This document shows, piece by piece, positions 8,696 through 18,533 of a DNA stretch of 64,000 nucleotides. The DNA comes from Edaphobacter modestus. GTDB taxonomy: Bacteria > Acidobacteriota > Terriglobia > Terriglobales > Acidobacteriaceae. Numbering within the stretch: the stretch's first letter is position 1; each line of letters begins with the position of its first letter. The notes below the pieces were generated by a model that did no database searches, was not told the origin of the DNA, and worked only from the letters and a program-made list of their open reading frames with translations. Position numbers and translations under genes: made by a program. The stretch is taken from the NCBI RefSeq assembly GCF_004217555.1, contig NZ_SHKW01000001.1, positions 6,057,181 through 6,121,180 on the forward strand, written 5' to 3'.

Positions 8696-8959
8696 CGTCT
8701 GACGGTCCATAGGCAAGTTGGATCTCCAGAGGTTCCTCAACAGCAAGGACGCGGGGACTGTGCGAGCTTTTTCCCCTAGAAACCTGCTGACAAGGGTCTC
8801 GACGGCGTTTCTGTCTTGCAAAGTACCGGATACTGGTTTGGGAGTAAGAGCCTCTGGATCAGTCGGCATAATAGTCATCATTCCTGCTTACTCAGCCATG
8901 CCGTGAGTTCGATCATGATCCGTTGCCGTATTCTGATAGCCGATGAATCGATCCCTCGC

Positions 8960-9409
8960 CTAGTAACGTTTATAGGGTAAGAACTTGCCGGACATGCCGA
9001 TCTTGACCCTATCGCCTTTGACATTGGGTTCACGCTCGATCTGCATCTCGAAATCTATGGCGCTCATAATACCGTCACCAAACTCCTCCTCGATCAACGC
9101 CTTCCATGTGGTTCCATAGGTCTGCATGAGCTCGTAGAAACGATAAATAAGAGGGTCCGTCGGAGGTAATGTCGTCAGCGAACCGCGATTTGGCGACTCG
9201 GTCAGAATGGCAGCTTCTGCCTCGCTCAGGCCCAGCAGCTTCGCCGCATTTTCAGCTTCGGATTTTGTAAGCGTCATCTGTCCGAGTAGGGCCGCTGTAT
9301 AAAGAATTGGAGAACCAGGGCCAATGCCTTCTGCAATCTTGTTCCAACTCAAACCGCGGCTGCGCTTCTCATCTTGAATCTTGTTTGTGACTTCTTCTCT
9401 GGTAGGCAT
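8960..9409 (-). CDS. cynS: Cyanate hydratase (cyanase)
   Basis: Cytoplasmic enzyme converting cyanate and bicarbonate to carbamate (then ammonia) and CO2; the family forms a decamer. At 149 aa it is near the usual length. An N-terminal helical DNA-binding-like domain (KSEAENAAKLLGLSEAEAAI) precedes the conserved catalytic segment PLIYRFYELMQTYGTTWKAL and FGDGIMSAIDFEM. Arg90, Glu93 and Ser116 correspond to the known catalytic triad. GGGGGA precedes the ATG at 9409. It stands alone: no carbonic anhydrase (cynT) or cyanate transporter is adjacent. A role in detoxification or nitrogen supply is inferred from the family. Confidence 0.96.
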   Translation of the reverse strand: MPTREEVTNKIQDEKRSRGLSWNKIAEGIGPGSPILYTAALLGQMTLTKSEAENAAKLLGLSEAEAAILTESPNRGSLTTLPPTDPLIYRFYELMQTYGTTWKALIEEEFGDGIMSAIDFEMQIEREPNVKGDRVKIGMSGKFLPYKRY

Positions 9410-9796
9410 GATCGGTTCCCCCTTCGGATGGTTGGTGTCGTTGACTGAAATGGGGGGAGCCGCCGGTCCGCCCTATCAGATGTTTTCTATCAATCTTATT
9501 TGCTAACAGTGTAGGAGTATGCTCCTGTGCCAGCCAGAAGACACAACGAATCCCGTAGCTCAACTGGCGTACCGTCGCGAGGCGTTTGAGCATCTACTTC
9601 GGTTGCCAACAAAATCAGGTCATGTGAGCCCAATGACCCGAGGAACGGGCAAGCCAGAAATTATCCAGTTGGCCAGATAACCGTCTACTCGTAGAACGGC
9701 ACATGCTAGCCAGTTGCGGAAACGATCCTTCGTTTGCAGGAAAACCCCGGACTACCAGCCCAGGTAATGAACGAATGGACTACACTCATCCCAATC
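9410..9796. other. Intergenic stretch, nothing recognised
   Basis: About 390 bp between cynS (minus) and a small broken plus-strand gene. It must contain the cynS promoter. I see no RNA gene, IS end or convincing terminator. Confidence 0.4.
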
Positions 9797-10029
9797 ATGA
9801 CACGCACCTCACGCTTGAAGAAGCAGCACAAGCCCGTCGGCTTTGGAGACGCGTACGACCCCCGCTCCGTCGAAGGACACCGGAACGCAGTCAATGAGCG
9901 AGAGAAACACGCCAGTACAACAAGCGCATGAAAGAGATCGAAGCGGAATGGGAAGCCAACAAGTCTCTCACCGCGAAGCTGGCCGACTGGCTCCTCTCCA
10001 AGTTCCGTCGCTTGCATCGCCAGCAATGA
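9797..10029 (+). pseudogene. Small charged hypothetical protein, frameshifted
   Basis: The frame from ATG 9797 reads MTRTSRLKKQHKPVGFGDAY and DPRSVEGHRNAVNERE, then stops shortly after. From about 9912 a second frame continues the same highly charged, coiled-coil-like character (RQYNKRMKEIEAEWEANKSL and KLADWLLSKFRRLHRQQ) to a TGA at 10027. A one-base indel near 9912 reconciles the two halves into a protein of about 76 aa. Function unknown. The call rests on continuity of composition, not on a recognised family. Confidence 0.5.
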
Positions 10030-10311
10030 CCGGTCCTGTGCAGATGTTGCGGTGTGGCAACTTCAAGAATCGTACGGCTGACCAACTCTCCAAATGGCCC
10101 ATTTTCTCCTGAATCGAGATTTCATCGCATCATCTTACTCCGGGCTGAAACGCATTACTCGGACTGGACAAAATGCGACAACGTGTGATTCAAGCATCTA
10201 TTGTCATCGAATTGGGAAGTGTGAAGTTTGACTCCAACGTCAGCCGCAGGATACCGCCTCTGTCGTAAGATCCATCTGATAGCGGTTTTTGTCGTCAAGG
10301 AGTGTTAAAAG

Positions 10312-10821
10312 TTGAAATCGGGCCACGGGATGGGGAAGGAAGTATCCTTGCAGGTGCGCATCTCGCGCTTCCTAATTGCCAGCGTTTTGTTGATCGGCAC
10401 GGCGGCGGTGGTTTTTGCACAAGGTCCCCCCGGCCGCGATCCTTACAACCCTCCTCCCGGTCATGGTGGGATACCGCCAGGCCAGGCAAAGAAGCAGGGG
10501 TACGGTCATGTTCCCCCAGGGCAAGCGAAGAAGTATGACGATTGGCGATTTCGGCAGAACGACCGCAGCCACTTCTATTCCCATTATCGGCATGACGCCG
10601 ACCACTGGAAGGGGAAGAAGCGGCCCATGTTTGTAAGGGGGCAGGCGCTTCCACGCGGGTATACGATCCAGCCCGTACCACGATCGTACTGGCAGGGCGT
10701 GCCGCCTCCGCCGCCTGGATATCAGTATGGTTATTCAGACGGGTACGTGGTGGCGTACGACCCGATGACGCGGATTGTGGCGGATGTGATGGACCTGGTC
10801 AACGCGGCTGTATCGCGGTGA
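10312..10821 (+). CDS. RcnB-like periplasmic protein
   Basis: Exported protein of 169 aa. After a signal peptide ending near VVFAQ it has a Pro/Gly/Gln-rich segment containing a repeated GHxPPGQAKK unit (about residues 50-75), then a His/Arg/Tyr-rich part. The C-terminal YSDGYVVAYDPMTRIVADV matches the end of RcnB-family periplasmic proteins; E. coli RcnB takes part in Ni/Co homeostasis. AAGGAG nine bases upstream supports the TTG at 10312; an ATG at 10330 is the alternative. No efflux pump is adjacent, so a metal role is only suggested. Confidence 0.7.
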   Translation: MKSGHGMGKEVSLQVRISRFLIASVLLIGTAAVVFAQGPPGRDPYNPPPGHGGIPPGQAKKQGYGHVPPGQAKKYDDWRFRQNDRSHFYSHYRHDADHWKGKKRPMFVRGQALPRGYTIQPVPRSYWQGVPPPPPGYQYGYSDGYVVAYDPMTRIVADVMDLVNAAVSR

Positions 10822-11639
10822 CGAGATCACTGTTCTGCGGAAAGCCTGAACGGGTGCCGGGTTTTTCACATCTAGATTGAGGCGGAACGTGATGGCGGAG
10901 ACCACTATCGAAGATTGGTGCGGAAGCATGAAACCGACAGAAGCGATTCCTCGCACTTCGCCCCTATTCATACTGCTGATGTCCACCCAAATCTCCAACC
11001 GCTGCAGGCTATTTTCGAACGTGTCTCCATTTTGCATATCAAAGTTAACGATGCCTCTCTGGAAATGTGCGCATGTGCTTTTGACTCCTGTATAAGTTGA
11101 CCGATCAGAAGATGACCGGGGTGGTCAAGCCCGAGCGATCCGCGGATTCTTGTTCCTCGGTGGACAAGCACACTGAGATTGCTCCGACCACAATAGCTTG
11201 TACTGCCTGGGTATTTCACAACAAGGGTCCCGTCAGAAAACGTACAATAAGCACGCTAGGGGCTTGGGGATGCGGAGTGTCCTGAATCTGCTTGGGCGAT
11301 TATCTTGCCTCGCCACTGATAGTCTCCTATCAGGTTGATGTGCGCCCAACTGGTCGGAAGCGATCCAATCGAAGAAGCGTCGGCGCCAAACCGTACCCAG
11401 ACGAGCATGTGCCAAGTCGCGCCTACGCTCGCGGTAGAGCCTATATCTAACTAGGTCGTGCCTAAAGCCGCCAGGCCTGCGACATTGTTAGCCTCGCTGT
11501 TGACAACGCCTTTTGGAGTAGTCCATGTGTGTACCGGTCGCTGTGTAGCTGCCGGCCGTAACGAACATGAGCCTGTCACCGAGGAGCCTTCGCCGCCCAG
11601 TAACGGATGTGGCCGGTTGAAGACGATGCGCAACTGGCC
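10822..11639. other. Gene-poor stretch before an IS6 relic
   Basis: Over 800 bp with only short open frames on both strands, none with a recognisable motif or good ribosome-binding site. It lies beside IS6 debris and is probably decayed mobile DNA. Confidence 0.4.
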
Positions 11640-12009
11640 GCCGCATTCGATCACAACCGATAAACTGGCTCCTATCCCAAGGCGATTGGCGCGCTGCAGC
11701 ACGAAGGCAAGTTGCCACAGGACACGAAGCACCGCACGTCGAAATATCTAAACAACATCATTGAGGCAGATCACGGTGGTCTCAAGCGGGTGATCCGTCC
11801 CACCCGCGGTTTTCAGACGATGAGAACAGCGTCGGCCACCATCAAGGGATTTGAAGTCATGCGTATGATCCGCCGTCGCCATTGCCTCCTCTGCCGCCCA
11901 AGGTCGCCGGCGAAATTAGATTCATCAACAATCTGTTCGATGTTGCTGCCTGATCTGCAGCATCTGTAAGGGCGAGTCGCGTGTGCGCCAGTTAATGCAA
12001 CAGAGCCCC
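11640..12009 (+). pseudogene. IS6-family transposase C-terminus with right terminal repeat, decayed
   Basis: Reading through two frameshifts gives the IS6 (IS26-like) end. ITTDKLA is followed near 11668 by SYPKAIGALQHEGKLPQDTK, then YLNNIIEADHGGLKRVIRPT, RGFQTMRTASATIKGFEVMR and, in another frame, EIRFINNLFDVAA ending at 11953. The last bases (reverse complement of 11988-12009) read GGGGCTCTGTTGCATTAA, an IS6-type inverted repeat whose outer edge faces the sugar-catabolism genes. A second IS6-type end lies directly behind it at 12010-12025. No N-terminal half is present. Confidence 0.85.
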
Positions 12010-12235
12010 ATTTGCGCCAGAGCACTAAGAAAGCTGCTGGCAAGATATTTTTCACGTAATGAGTATTTTTTTCTCATAGTTTCAGAAAATATCGCTCTAT
12101 TTACTTGACACCGAGAAATCATCTGCACTAAGTTGATCTGGTCCTCTCCTGTCTCTGTTCTCGCTCTGCCTCGAAGTGGAGCTATTCAGATTCATCACCT
12201 GGAGAAAGTGACGAAACGATTCGGGAAGGGGATCA

Positions 12236-13150
12236 ATGCTGCGGTTTTGCAAATGGACAGCTCTGCCAATTTTATTATCAGTTTCGCTAACAATGGTGGC
12301 CCAGACGACTCCACCCAAGCTCATCGACGTACATGAGCACTACAACGGTGAGCCGGGCGTGCTCGAAAAGCTGCTTGCTAAACTGGACGCCGCAGACGGT
12401 ATAGGCATATTGCTGACAACGCCGAAGGGTTTTCCTGAGGCCAGCACGTTTATCAAGGAACACTCGAATCGCTTCATCGGTTTCGCGGACATCAAGCTGG
12501 ATGATGCGGATGTGCTCCAAGAGATCGACCGGTTCCACGAAGCTGGGTTCCGGGGACTGGGTGAGATTTCTTCCTCATTGAAGAACTACGACGATCGGTC
12601 CTACTGGCCTATTTACGACCGCGCGGCAAAGTACCACATGATTCTCCTTTTTCATACAGGTGCAGTTGCGCGACTGAATCCCGCTCAGCCGGCGGATATC
12701 AGCTTTGATCGCATGCGAGCTGCTCGTCTTGACTTAATCGCCCGGCGTTGGCCTAACACCATCATTATTGGCGCACATCTCGGAAACCCGGATTATGCAG
12801 AGGCTGCGGAGATTGCACGCTGGGATCCCAACCTTTATTTCGATCTCTCGGGTTCAAGCCTCATCAAGAAGAGAGACGATTATGGGTTCTTCCGTTCGAT
12901 CTTCTGGTGGAGCGGGGTGATTAGCCCACACACGCCCTCCGGCGGTCCCGACGCATTTGAAAAACTTGTCTACGGTTCGGACGTGTTTCTCGGAGAATTA
13001 GGAGAATTCGATGATAGCCAGGCGCGCTATCACGCCATGCTTGATGCTTGCCGAGTGACTCCGTCCGTGCAATCCATGATCTTCTCGGGAACGATGTGGC
13101 GCATCTTGCAAGAGCAGCAAAAAGAAATTGCGGCAGATACCGGAAAGTGA
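12236..13150 (+). CDS. Amidohydrolase-2 family (TIM-barrel) hydrolase, exported
   Basis: Protein of 304 aa with a signal peptide (ALPILLSVSLTMVAQ). LIDVHEHYN near residue 30 is the HxH-type metal motif of the amidohydrolase superfamily. IIIGAHLGNPDYAEAAEIAR carries the later His, and VYGSDVF the terminal Asp region. Members hydrolyse or decarboxylate small ring or acid substrates; the substrate here is unknown. GGGGATCA precedes the ATG. It lies 80 bp before the DUF6807 gene in what looks like one transcript with the next two genes, and it is the first gene inside the IS6 border at 12 kb. Confidence 0.82.
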   Translation: MLRFCKWTALPILLSVSLTMVAQTTPPKLIDVHEHYNGEPGVLEKLLAKLDAADGIGILLTTPKGFPEASTFIKEHSNRFIGFADIKLDDADVLQEIDRFHEAGFRGLGEISSSLKNYDDRSYWPIYDRAAKYHMILLFHTGAVARLNPAQPADISFDRMRAARLDLIARRWPNTIIIGAHLGNPDYAEAAEIARWDPNLYFDLSGSSLIKKRDDYGFFRSIFWWSGVISPHTPSGGPDAFEKLVYGSDVFLGELGEFDDSQARYHAMLDACRVTPSVQSMIFSGTMWRILQEQQKEIAADTGK

Positions 13151-13230
13151 GCGCTCGTTAGCGCTACAGCATGTCCAACCTGCAGCTTGATTCCTTCAAT
13201 AACAAAATTTCATCGCGAGGAATAGCACCC

Positions 13231-14229
13231 GTGCAAAGTAAAAGACGGTATCCAGATTTTGTGTTTCTGGTCACAGCGCTCTCGATTCTCCCTAGCCTTG
13301 GATATGGAGAACCGGTGAGTTTAACCCGGCATGGAGATAATATTGAGGTTCAAATCGGTGGCAAACCATTTACAACCTACACTTTCGATCCCAATATCTC
13401 CAAAGCTTTTCTGGAGCCTTTGCGCGACGCGAACGGAGTTATCGTCACACGTCAGTTAGCCGTCGGAAATGACATTCCCCCAGGTCACGAGCACGACAAG
13501 GGCTTCGAACCCCATCAGCGCGCCATGTATTTTGGACACGGCGACATCAATGGTTATTCTTTCTGGATCGAAGAAGCGTTCAACAAATATTACACACACT
13601 CGGCTCCCCCGCCATATGGCCGAATGGTATTTCGCAAGATCGATGAGATGCGGAGCGGTACCTCTTCTGGAGTCATCCGGGCCACGTTCGATCTTGAAGG
13701 TCCAGATCGCAAGCCGTTTGCCCAGGAGACCCAGGAGTACAAATTCAGTGGCGATAAGGATTCCCGCGTTATCGATTGCGAGTTTGTAATCAAGGCTGGC
13801 AAGGAGCCGGTGAAATTTGGTGATACCAAAGAGGGGACCTTCGCTGTTCGTCTGGCTCCAGAGTTGGACGCCCCTGGCGGAACCATGGTTAATTCGGAAG
13901 GCGGCGAAGGGGAATCGCAGGTGTGGGGCAAACGCGCCAATTGGGTGAATGTCGACGGTGTCATTAATGGTCAGAAACTCGGCGTCGCTGTGTTCGATAG
14001 CCCCGATAGCTTTCGTCATCCGACATATTGGCACGCTCGCGGTTACGGTCTGTTAGCGGCGAATCCCTTTGGTCTCAGTTATTTCTATTCAGACCCAAAG
14101 CACAACGGAAGTTACACGCTTCCCGCTGGAGAATCTATTAAATTTCATTACCGTGTCCTCATCCACGAAGGTACCTACAAGGATGCAGGAGTCTCAGAGA
14201 AATACAGCCAGTACGTTGCCCATCCATAA
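13231..14229 (+). CDS. DUF6807 (PmoA-family) protein, exported
   Basis: Secreted all-beta protein of 332 aa. The hallmark is HPTYWHARGYGLLAANPFG close to the C-terminus, with HEHDKGFEPHQRAMYFGHGD earlier, as in the 'PmoA family' (DUF6807). Despite that name this is not a methane mono-oxygenase subunit. The family usually sits beside Gfo/Idh/MocA oxidoreductases in sugar-degradation clusters, as here. I prefer the GTG at 13231, which has AGGA upstream and gives a clean signal peptide (YPDFVFLVTALSILPSLGYG), over the ATG at 13171. The biochemical role is unknown. Confidence 0.82.
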   Translation: MQSKRRYPDFVFLVTALSILPSLGYGEPVSLTRHGDNIEVQIGGKPFTTYTFDPNISKAFLEPLRDANGVIVTRQLAVGNDIPPGHEHDKGFEPHQRAMYFGHGDINGYSFWIEEAFNKYYTHSAPPPYGRMVFRKIDEMRSGTSSGVIRATFDLEGPDRKPFAQETQEYKFSGDKDSRVIDCEFVIKAGKEPVKFGDTKEGTFAVRLAPELDAPGGTMVNSEGGEGESQVWGKRANWVNVDGVINGQKLGVAVFDSPDSFRHPTYWHARGYGLLAANPFGLSYFYSDPKHNGSYTLPAGESIKFHYRVLIHEGTYKDAGVSEKYSQYVAHP

Positions 14230-14280
14230 CAGGTTGCAGTCGAACGCACTAATTCACAAGCATAATGAGGAGGTTCAACA

Positions 14281-15693
14281 ATGGACGAGAGTAGGCGAGA
14301 TTTTCTGAAGAGTGGCTCCATTGTGGCCGCTGCGGCAGCGATTCCAAGCAGCCTCCATGCATTAGGTGTGCAGGGAAGAATTTTGGGTGCAAATGATCGT
14401 GTTCGCGTGGGAATTGTCGGATTGCGTGGACGCGGAGAGAACCACATTCGTGGCTATGGGGCTCTGCCCAACGTTGAAATTGCGGCGCTGTGCGACATCG
14501 ACGACAGCGTCATGAGTGAAAGGCTGGCCCAGGTGCGAAAGATGGGCTTTCAGCCAAAAACCTATACCGATATTCGAAAACTGCTCGATGATAAGTCAAT
14601 CGACGCTGTATCTATTGCGACACCCCATCACTGGCATGCGCTTATCGCCATCTGGGCAATGCAGGCCGGGAAAGACGTGTATGTAGAGAAGCCCTGCTCA
14701 CATAACCTGTGGGAGGGTAAGCAATTGATTCGTGCAACGGAGAAATACAACCGAATCGTGCAGCATGGAACCCAATCCCGCTCCATGCCGGCGATGATAG
14801 ATGCTATGCACAAGATGCAACAGGACGCGGTCCTGGGAGATATCTATTTATCCCGCGGCTTATGCTTCAAGTGGAGAGATACCATTGGCCATACGCCCGT
14901 ATCTCCTGTTCCTCCTGGAGTAGATTACAACATGTGGACTGGACCGGCGCCTCTCCAACCATTTACTAAGAATCATTTTCACTATAACTGGCACTGGTTC
15001 TGGGACTACGGCAACGGAGATTTGGGCAACCAGGGCATTCATCAACTGGACATCGCTCGATGGGGATTGGGACCCGGCTTCGGCTTCCCCAATAGGATCT
15101 CGGCAGTTGGCGGGCATGTCATGTTCGACGACGACCAGCAGACCCCCAATGTGCTGAATTGTGCCTTCGAATATGATCGACCGGCAGGTAAGCGAGTCAT
15201 CCTTGAGTTCGAGGTTCGCCATTGGATCACCAACCACGAAGCGGGCATCGGGGTCGCTCGTGCGGCTTCGGCGGCCTCAGCCGAAACGGCGCAAGGTGGA
15301 CTAGGACCGAAGGAAGGGAGTTACAACTCAGTCGGAAACATTTTCTACGGGCCTAAAGGATATCTGGCGATCGACAACGCATCAGGTTACAAGACCTATC
15401 TGGGCCGAGAACAGCAACCAGGTCCATCTGCGCCTTTAGATAAGGAATGCCATTTTGCGAACTTTATTGCCTGCGTGATCAGTCGTAAGAAGGAAGACCT
15501 GAATGCTTCTATCGAGGAGGGACACTTGACCTCCGGGTTGGCGCATCTGGCGAACGCTTCCTACCGGCTCGGCAGAACGCTGAATTTCGATCCGGAAACA
15601 CAGATGGTCAAGAGTGACAATGAGGCCAATCTGCTCCTGCGCGACGGCGACCGCGGCTACCGGGCGCCGTTTGTCGTACCGGAGCACGTTTAA
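14281..15693 (+). CDS. Gfo/Idh/MocA-family oxidoreductase, Tat-exported
   Basis: NAD(P)-dependent sugar oxidoreductase-like protein of 470 aa. It begins with a twin-arginine signal (ESRRDFLK), so it is probably exported folded with its cofactor. The Rossmann motif VGIVGLRGRG is at residues 43-52, CDIDDS binds the nucleotide ribose region, and VEKP (135-138) supplies the catalytic Lys137. GNQGIHQLDIARWGLG is the family's His-containing substrate motif. GAGGAGG lies 7 nt before the ATG. It follows the DUF6807 gene by 51 bp, so the two are probably co-transcribed. Periplasmic glycoside or sugar oxidation is the likely role; the substrate is unknown. Confidence 0.9.
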   Translation: MDESRRDFLKSGSIVAAAAAIPSSLHALGVQGRILGANDRVRVGIVGLRGRGENHIRGYGALPNVEIAALCDIDDSVMSERLAQVRKMGFQPKTYTDIRKLLDDKSIDAVSIATPHHWHALIAIWAMQAGKDVYVEKPCSHNLWEGKQLIRATEKYNRIVQHGTQSRSMPAMIDAMHKMQQDAVLGDIYLSRGLCFKWRDTIGHTPVSPVPPGVDYNMWTGPAPLQPFTKNHFHYNWHWFWDYGNGDLGNQGIHQLDIARWGLGPGFGFPNRISAVGGHVMFDDDQQTPNVLNCAFEYDRPAGKRVILEFEVRHWITNHEAGIGVARAASAASAETAQGGLGPKEGSYNSVGNIFYGPKGYLAIDNASGYKTYLGREQQPGPSAPLDKECHFANFIACVISRKKEDLNASIEEGHLTSGLAHLANASYRLGRTLNFDPETQMVKSDNEANLLLRDGDRGYRAPFVVPEHV

Positions 15694-15715
15694 CTACTAC
15701 AGTTGCAGATTGACC

Positions 15716-15828
15716 TTGCCCTCAGAATGCGTACCCCATATGCGTAGGGGGTGAGGGGATAATCCCGTCGTCGTCGAGGTTGTGGGAGTGTGGGAATCGC
15801 GCAGCGATTTCATACTTCCACAACCTGC
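15716..15828. repeat. Two-hairpin dispersed repeat, copy 1
   Basis: A ~113-bp unit just after a gene end. Hairpin 1 is closed by CCCTCA (15719) and TGAGGG (15752). Hairpin 2 (15778-15825) pairs GGTTGTGGGAGT with the complement ending CCACAACC around a GCA loop. A second copy lies at 30225-30339. Between copies the outer stem changes from GGTTG/CAACC to GGCTG/TAGCC, largely preserving pairing. Its neighbour is an IS3-type remnant, as for copy 2. Confidence 0.8.
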
Positions 15829-15831
15829 TTT

Positions 15832-16052
15832 TCAGGCTGCTTCGAGCTGCAGTTGCAGCCAGGCTTGTTCGAACCCAACTGGACTTTGGTAGCCGATCGT
15901 CGAATGCATCCGTTCCTGGTTAGACCAGAGGATCCAGTTCATCACAGCATCTTGGCTGCACGCACGGTCATGAACTTCTCGCCGTGCAGGCGCTCGACCT
16001 TGAGCGATCCGAACAGCGTTTCGGTCACGGCGATGTTCCGGTAGCTCAAGGC
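15832..16052 (-). pseudogene. IS3-family transposase OrfB, C-terminal relic with frameshift
   Basis: The minus strand reads SYRNIAVTETLFGSLKVERL and HGEKFMTVRAAK, then after a frame change near 15955 reads AVMNWILWSNQERMHSTIGY and QSPVGFEQAW, ending at 15832. These are the last two conserved blocks of IS3-family integrase-type transposases. The DDE aspartates and OrfA are missing. The sequence differs from the intact IS3 at 30365, so it is another element. Confidence 0.85.
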
Positions 16053-16074
16053 AAAACGAAATTACAGCCATAAG

Positions 16075-16492
16075 CATTGCTCCACCACTTTCGCTTGGAA
16101 AACGGTGCCGACGGTATCTGCTCTCAGACGTATTCACCACGCCAGCTTCTCACATCCGCCGTGTCACGAGCTGTCCAGTTCATCCAGTTGCGGATCCTTA
16201 GCGGCCCGGCACGGCGGTTTCACTGCCTCCGCGAAATGGGCGAGGATCTTCGTATCGATCGGATCGGACTTCGCCAACCTGCCCGTTGCTCGTAAAAATC
16301 TCTTACCCTACGCGGATTCAGGACAGCCACTGGCAGCCAGCTTTCCCAGAGAACGAGCTAGGTCGTATCATAGCCACCAGTCGCTTCCAGCACGACCCGC
16401 TCGGGTATGAGATTCCAAGCCGCATCTCCTGGCCGAACCGCCACGTCTAACCTGCCATTGGAAAGGTCAACGCCAACCCAGATCTCACTCAT
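16075..16492 (-). pseudogene. IS110-family transposase, N-terminal relic
   Basis: From ATG 16492 the minus strand reads MSEIWVGVDLSNGRLDVAVR, then after an internal loss VVLEATGGYD, an in-frame stop, LPVAVLNPRRVRDF and, in a shifted frame, KSDPIDTKILAHFAEAVKPP. These are the acidic-residue blocks of the DEDD-type N-terminus of IS110 transposases. The Ser-containing C-terminal domain is gone. The 205 bp from here to the next gene hold nothing recognisable. Confidence 0.8.
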
Positions 16493-16697
16493 CGAGCCTC
16501 ACAGCGTGATGTCCACCCTGTACTCGCGCTTGCCCGGATACGGGGCTCAACTTGATGGCCCAGGCATTCATTCAAGCTTTAGGCAGCATGTGTGGCGACC
16601 CAGAGCTAAGCTCGGTCTGTCAGACCTGCGTACAAACGATCAGCCACAGATCCAAATAAAAGCGTATGGTGTGGTCCGTCTTCTGAGGCGGCCCCGA

Positions 16698-18533
16698 TCA
16701 GTGCATGATGCGTGGCGTGGGTACCTGCTTGATTGCCACCCTGACCGGCTCGGAGGGCGCGCTTTGGCCATTGGCATTGGACGCCGTCACCGTATACTCC
16801 GTCATTCCCTTGATTGCCGCTGGTTCGATGAAGCCGGGCACTGTGAGCCCCGATGCAACGGTTTGTGAATTCAACCCTTGAGTGCTCACAACCGTATAGG
16901 TTTCAGCTCCGGGTGCGGGAGTCCACGTAACAGAGACATACCTGCCATTGATCGAAGCGTGTACGTTTACAGGGGCATCAGGCGGAGAGCCGCTTGGCAG
17001 TAAGCCATAAACGCATAATTGTCCAGTCCCAATATTCTCCTTACCGAAGCTGGCCAGGTACACCTTTCCATTCGCTACGGTGGGAGGTGCCATCTTCGAG
17101 TAATTATTGCAGTCATCTCTCTCTGGGTTTTGGAGGGAATTCCAAAGCTCATGGCTGATATTGTCGGCATCATAGGCGTGGAGAACGCCTGGTCGAGACT
17201 CATGCCAGGAATCGCCGGATGCATGGATTGCAGCCCAAAGGATTCCGTCCTTGTCGCCATTTGCAGAGAGAGATAGCATCGCGCCAGGATGGCCCTGGTT
17301 TATCTCAGGTCGGATCATCACTGGTGTCTCATCGATTTTATCCCCCTCTAGCCTGTATACGCGGGCTTGGTCCCGCTGACCCCAGAGGTATAGTAGATAG
17401 CCTCGCTTTGCACTCTTCCAATACACGACGCTGTGCATATGTGAGCGTGTAACCTGGAAATGCTGCACAGCATTCTCGTCTCCTAAGTGGCCGAAGCTGT
17501 CTGTATTGAGGAGGTAAAGTACTCCTTCTTTACCTCCCCCCACGACCAGGTGCTTGGCCGGAATCAGTGTTGCCCCTGCGGAGTCCAGGTCGAGGTCATG
17601 CTTGTCGAGATCGAAATGATTGGTGGACGTAAACCAGTCCAGTAAGTTCATGTGCGCGTCGAGTTTCATAAAGCTCTCGCTAAATTGTGTCGTTCCATTC
17701 CAGCTACCATTGCCAGTTACAAAATAGATATTGCCCTTGTCATCTACGGCAGGTGCTTGGCCAGATTGCCAAATACTTGCTCCGTCGCCACCTGGGGAAG
17801 TATTGAAAACGCCGACCTGAGCGAGCGAGGTCGCGTCGTAGCCGAGCAGGTACCCGTGGTACGGCTCCTTGTCGCAATGCGAAGCATATCCGATATAAAT
17901 ATCGCGCCCAGCAAGAAAAAGCGCTGGACGTTGATTTTGCAGCAGAGGATCGAAGCCCGGTGCCTCAATAACTGTTGGGCTGTTCGGTAAGTCAGCCCCA
18001 GTCGCTGGATCGAGAGCGTGCAAGCGTTGCTCAAACTTCCCATTAGCCTTTGTCAGCGACACCACATACAAGGTGTTCTTTTCGGCGTTGATGACAGGCG
18101 TGCCGATGATACCCATATTGCCGTTAATATCGAGGCAGCCGAAGTCTGCATCATGAAGGTTCGCCGGAGTGCCAAAGTTTACGTGCCAGAATGGAGCTAG
18201 TGCAGTCGCATCATGCGCATCGAACGCATACACACTATTGTTCACGGTGGTCACATAAACTACATCATGCCAGCCCCCGCCGATTCTAACCTTTGTGAGG
18301 AGAAGAGGTTGAGTATAAAGCTGATCGTCGACGACACGCTTGAACAGCATGCCAAAATGCTGCTTATTCACGTTGGCCGGTGTGAGAACCCTCTCGCTCA
18401 GGTTTGCGCCCGTGCGTGCACTGTCATTGTGTTGCGTCAGTACATCTACCTGAGCGAACGCCACAGCTGGCAATAGAAATGCGGAGAAAAGTACGTTCGG
18501 CACGATTCGACGCGACAACTTCCTAAAGGTCAT
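16698..18533 (-). CDS. Exported PQQ-like beta-propeller protein with C-terminal fibronectin type III domain
   Basis: Secreted protein of 611 aa. After the signal peptide (NVLFSAFLLPAVAFAQ) come repeated propeller blades (VVYVTTVNNSVYAFDAHD, IYFVTGNGSW, GVLYLLNTD) of the pyrrolo-quinoline-quinone-like type, lacking evident PQQ or haem ligands. A fibronectin-III-like domain follows (PPDAPVNVHASINGRYVSVT, then VTASNANGQSAPSEPV). Such proteins probably bind rather than oxidise. The ATG at 18533 is preceded by GGAGAG; an in-frame upstream ATG at 18641 would bury the signal peptide. It is convergent with the preceding relics and separate from the MFS gene. Confidence 0.8.
   Translation of the reverse strand: MTFRKLSRRIVPNVLFSAFLLPAVAFAQVDVLTQHNDSARTGANLSERVLTPANVNKQHFGMLFKRVVDDQLYTQPLLLTKVRIGGGWHDVVYVTTVNNSVYAFDAHDATALAPFWHVNFGTPANLHDADFGCLDINGNMGIIGTPVINAEKNTLYVVSLTKANGKFEQRLHALDPATGADLPNSPTVIEAPGFDPLLQNQRPALFLAGRDIYIGYASHCDKEPYHGYLLGYDATSLAQVGVFNTSPGGDGASIWQSGQAPAVDDKGNIYFVTGNGSWNGTTQFSESFMKLDAHMNLLDWFTSTNHFDLDKHDLDLDSAGATLIPAKHLVVGGGKEGVLYLLNTDSFGHLGDENAVQHFQVTRSHMHSVVYWKSAKRGYLLYLWGQRDQARVYRLEGDKIDETPVMIRPEINQGHPGAMLSLSANGDKDGILWAAIHASGDSWHESRPGVLHAYDADNISHELWNSLQNPERDDCNNYSKMAPPTVANGKVYLASFGKENIGTGQLCVYGLLPSGSPPDAPVNVHASINGRYVSVTWTPAPGAETYTVVSTQGLNSQTVASGLTVPGFIEPAAIKGMTEYTVTASNANGQSAPSEPVRVAIKQVPTPRIMH

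Noticed and set aside
8519..8881. A 120-aa minus-strand open frame overlapping the propeller relic
   Set aside because: Its second half is an out-of-frame reading of the recognisable propeller blades, and its first half matches nothing I know. It is an accidental frame.
12042..12092. Inverted pair GATATTTTTC / GAAAATATC upstream of the amidohydrolase gene as another LacI operator
   Set aside because: It deviates at two or more positions from GAAAATTTTC and has no clear -35/-10 boxes beside it.
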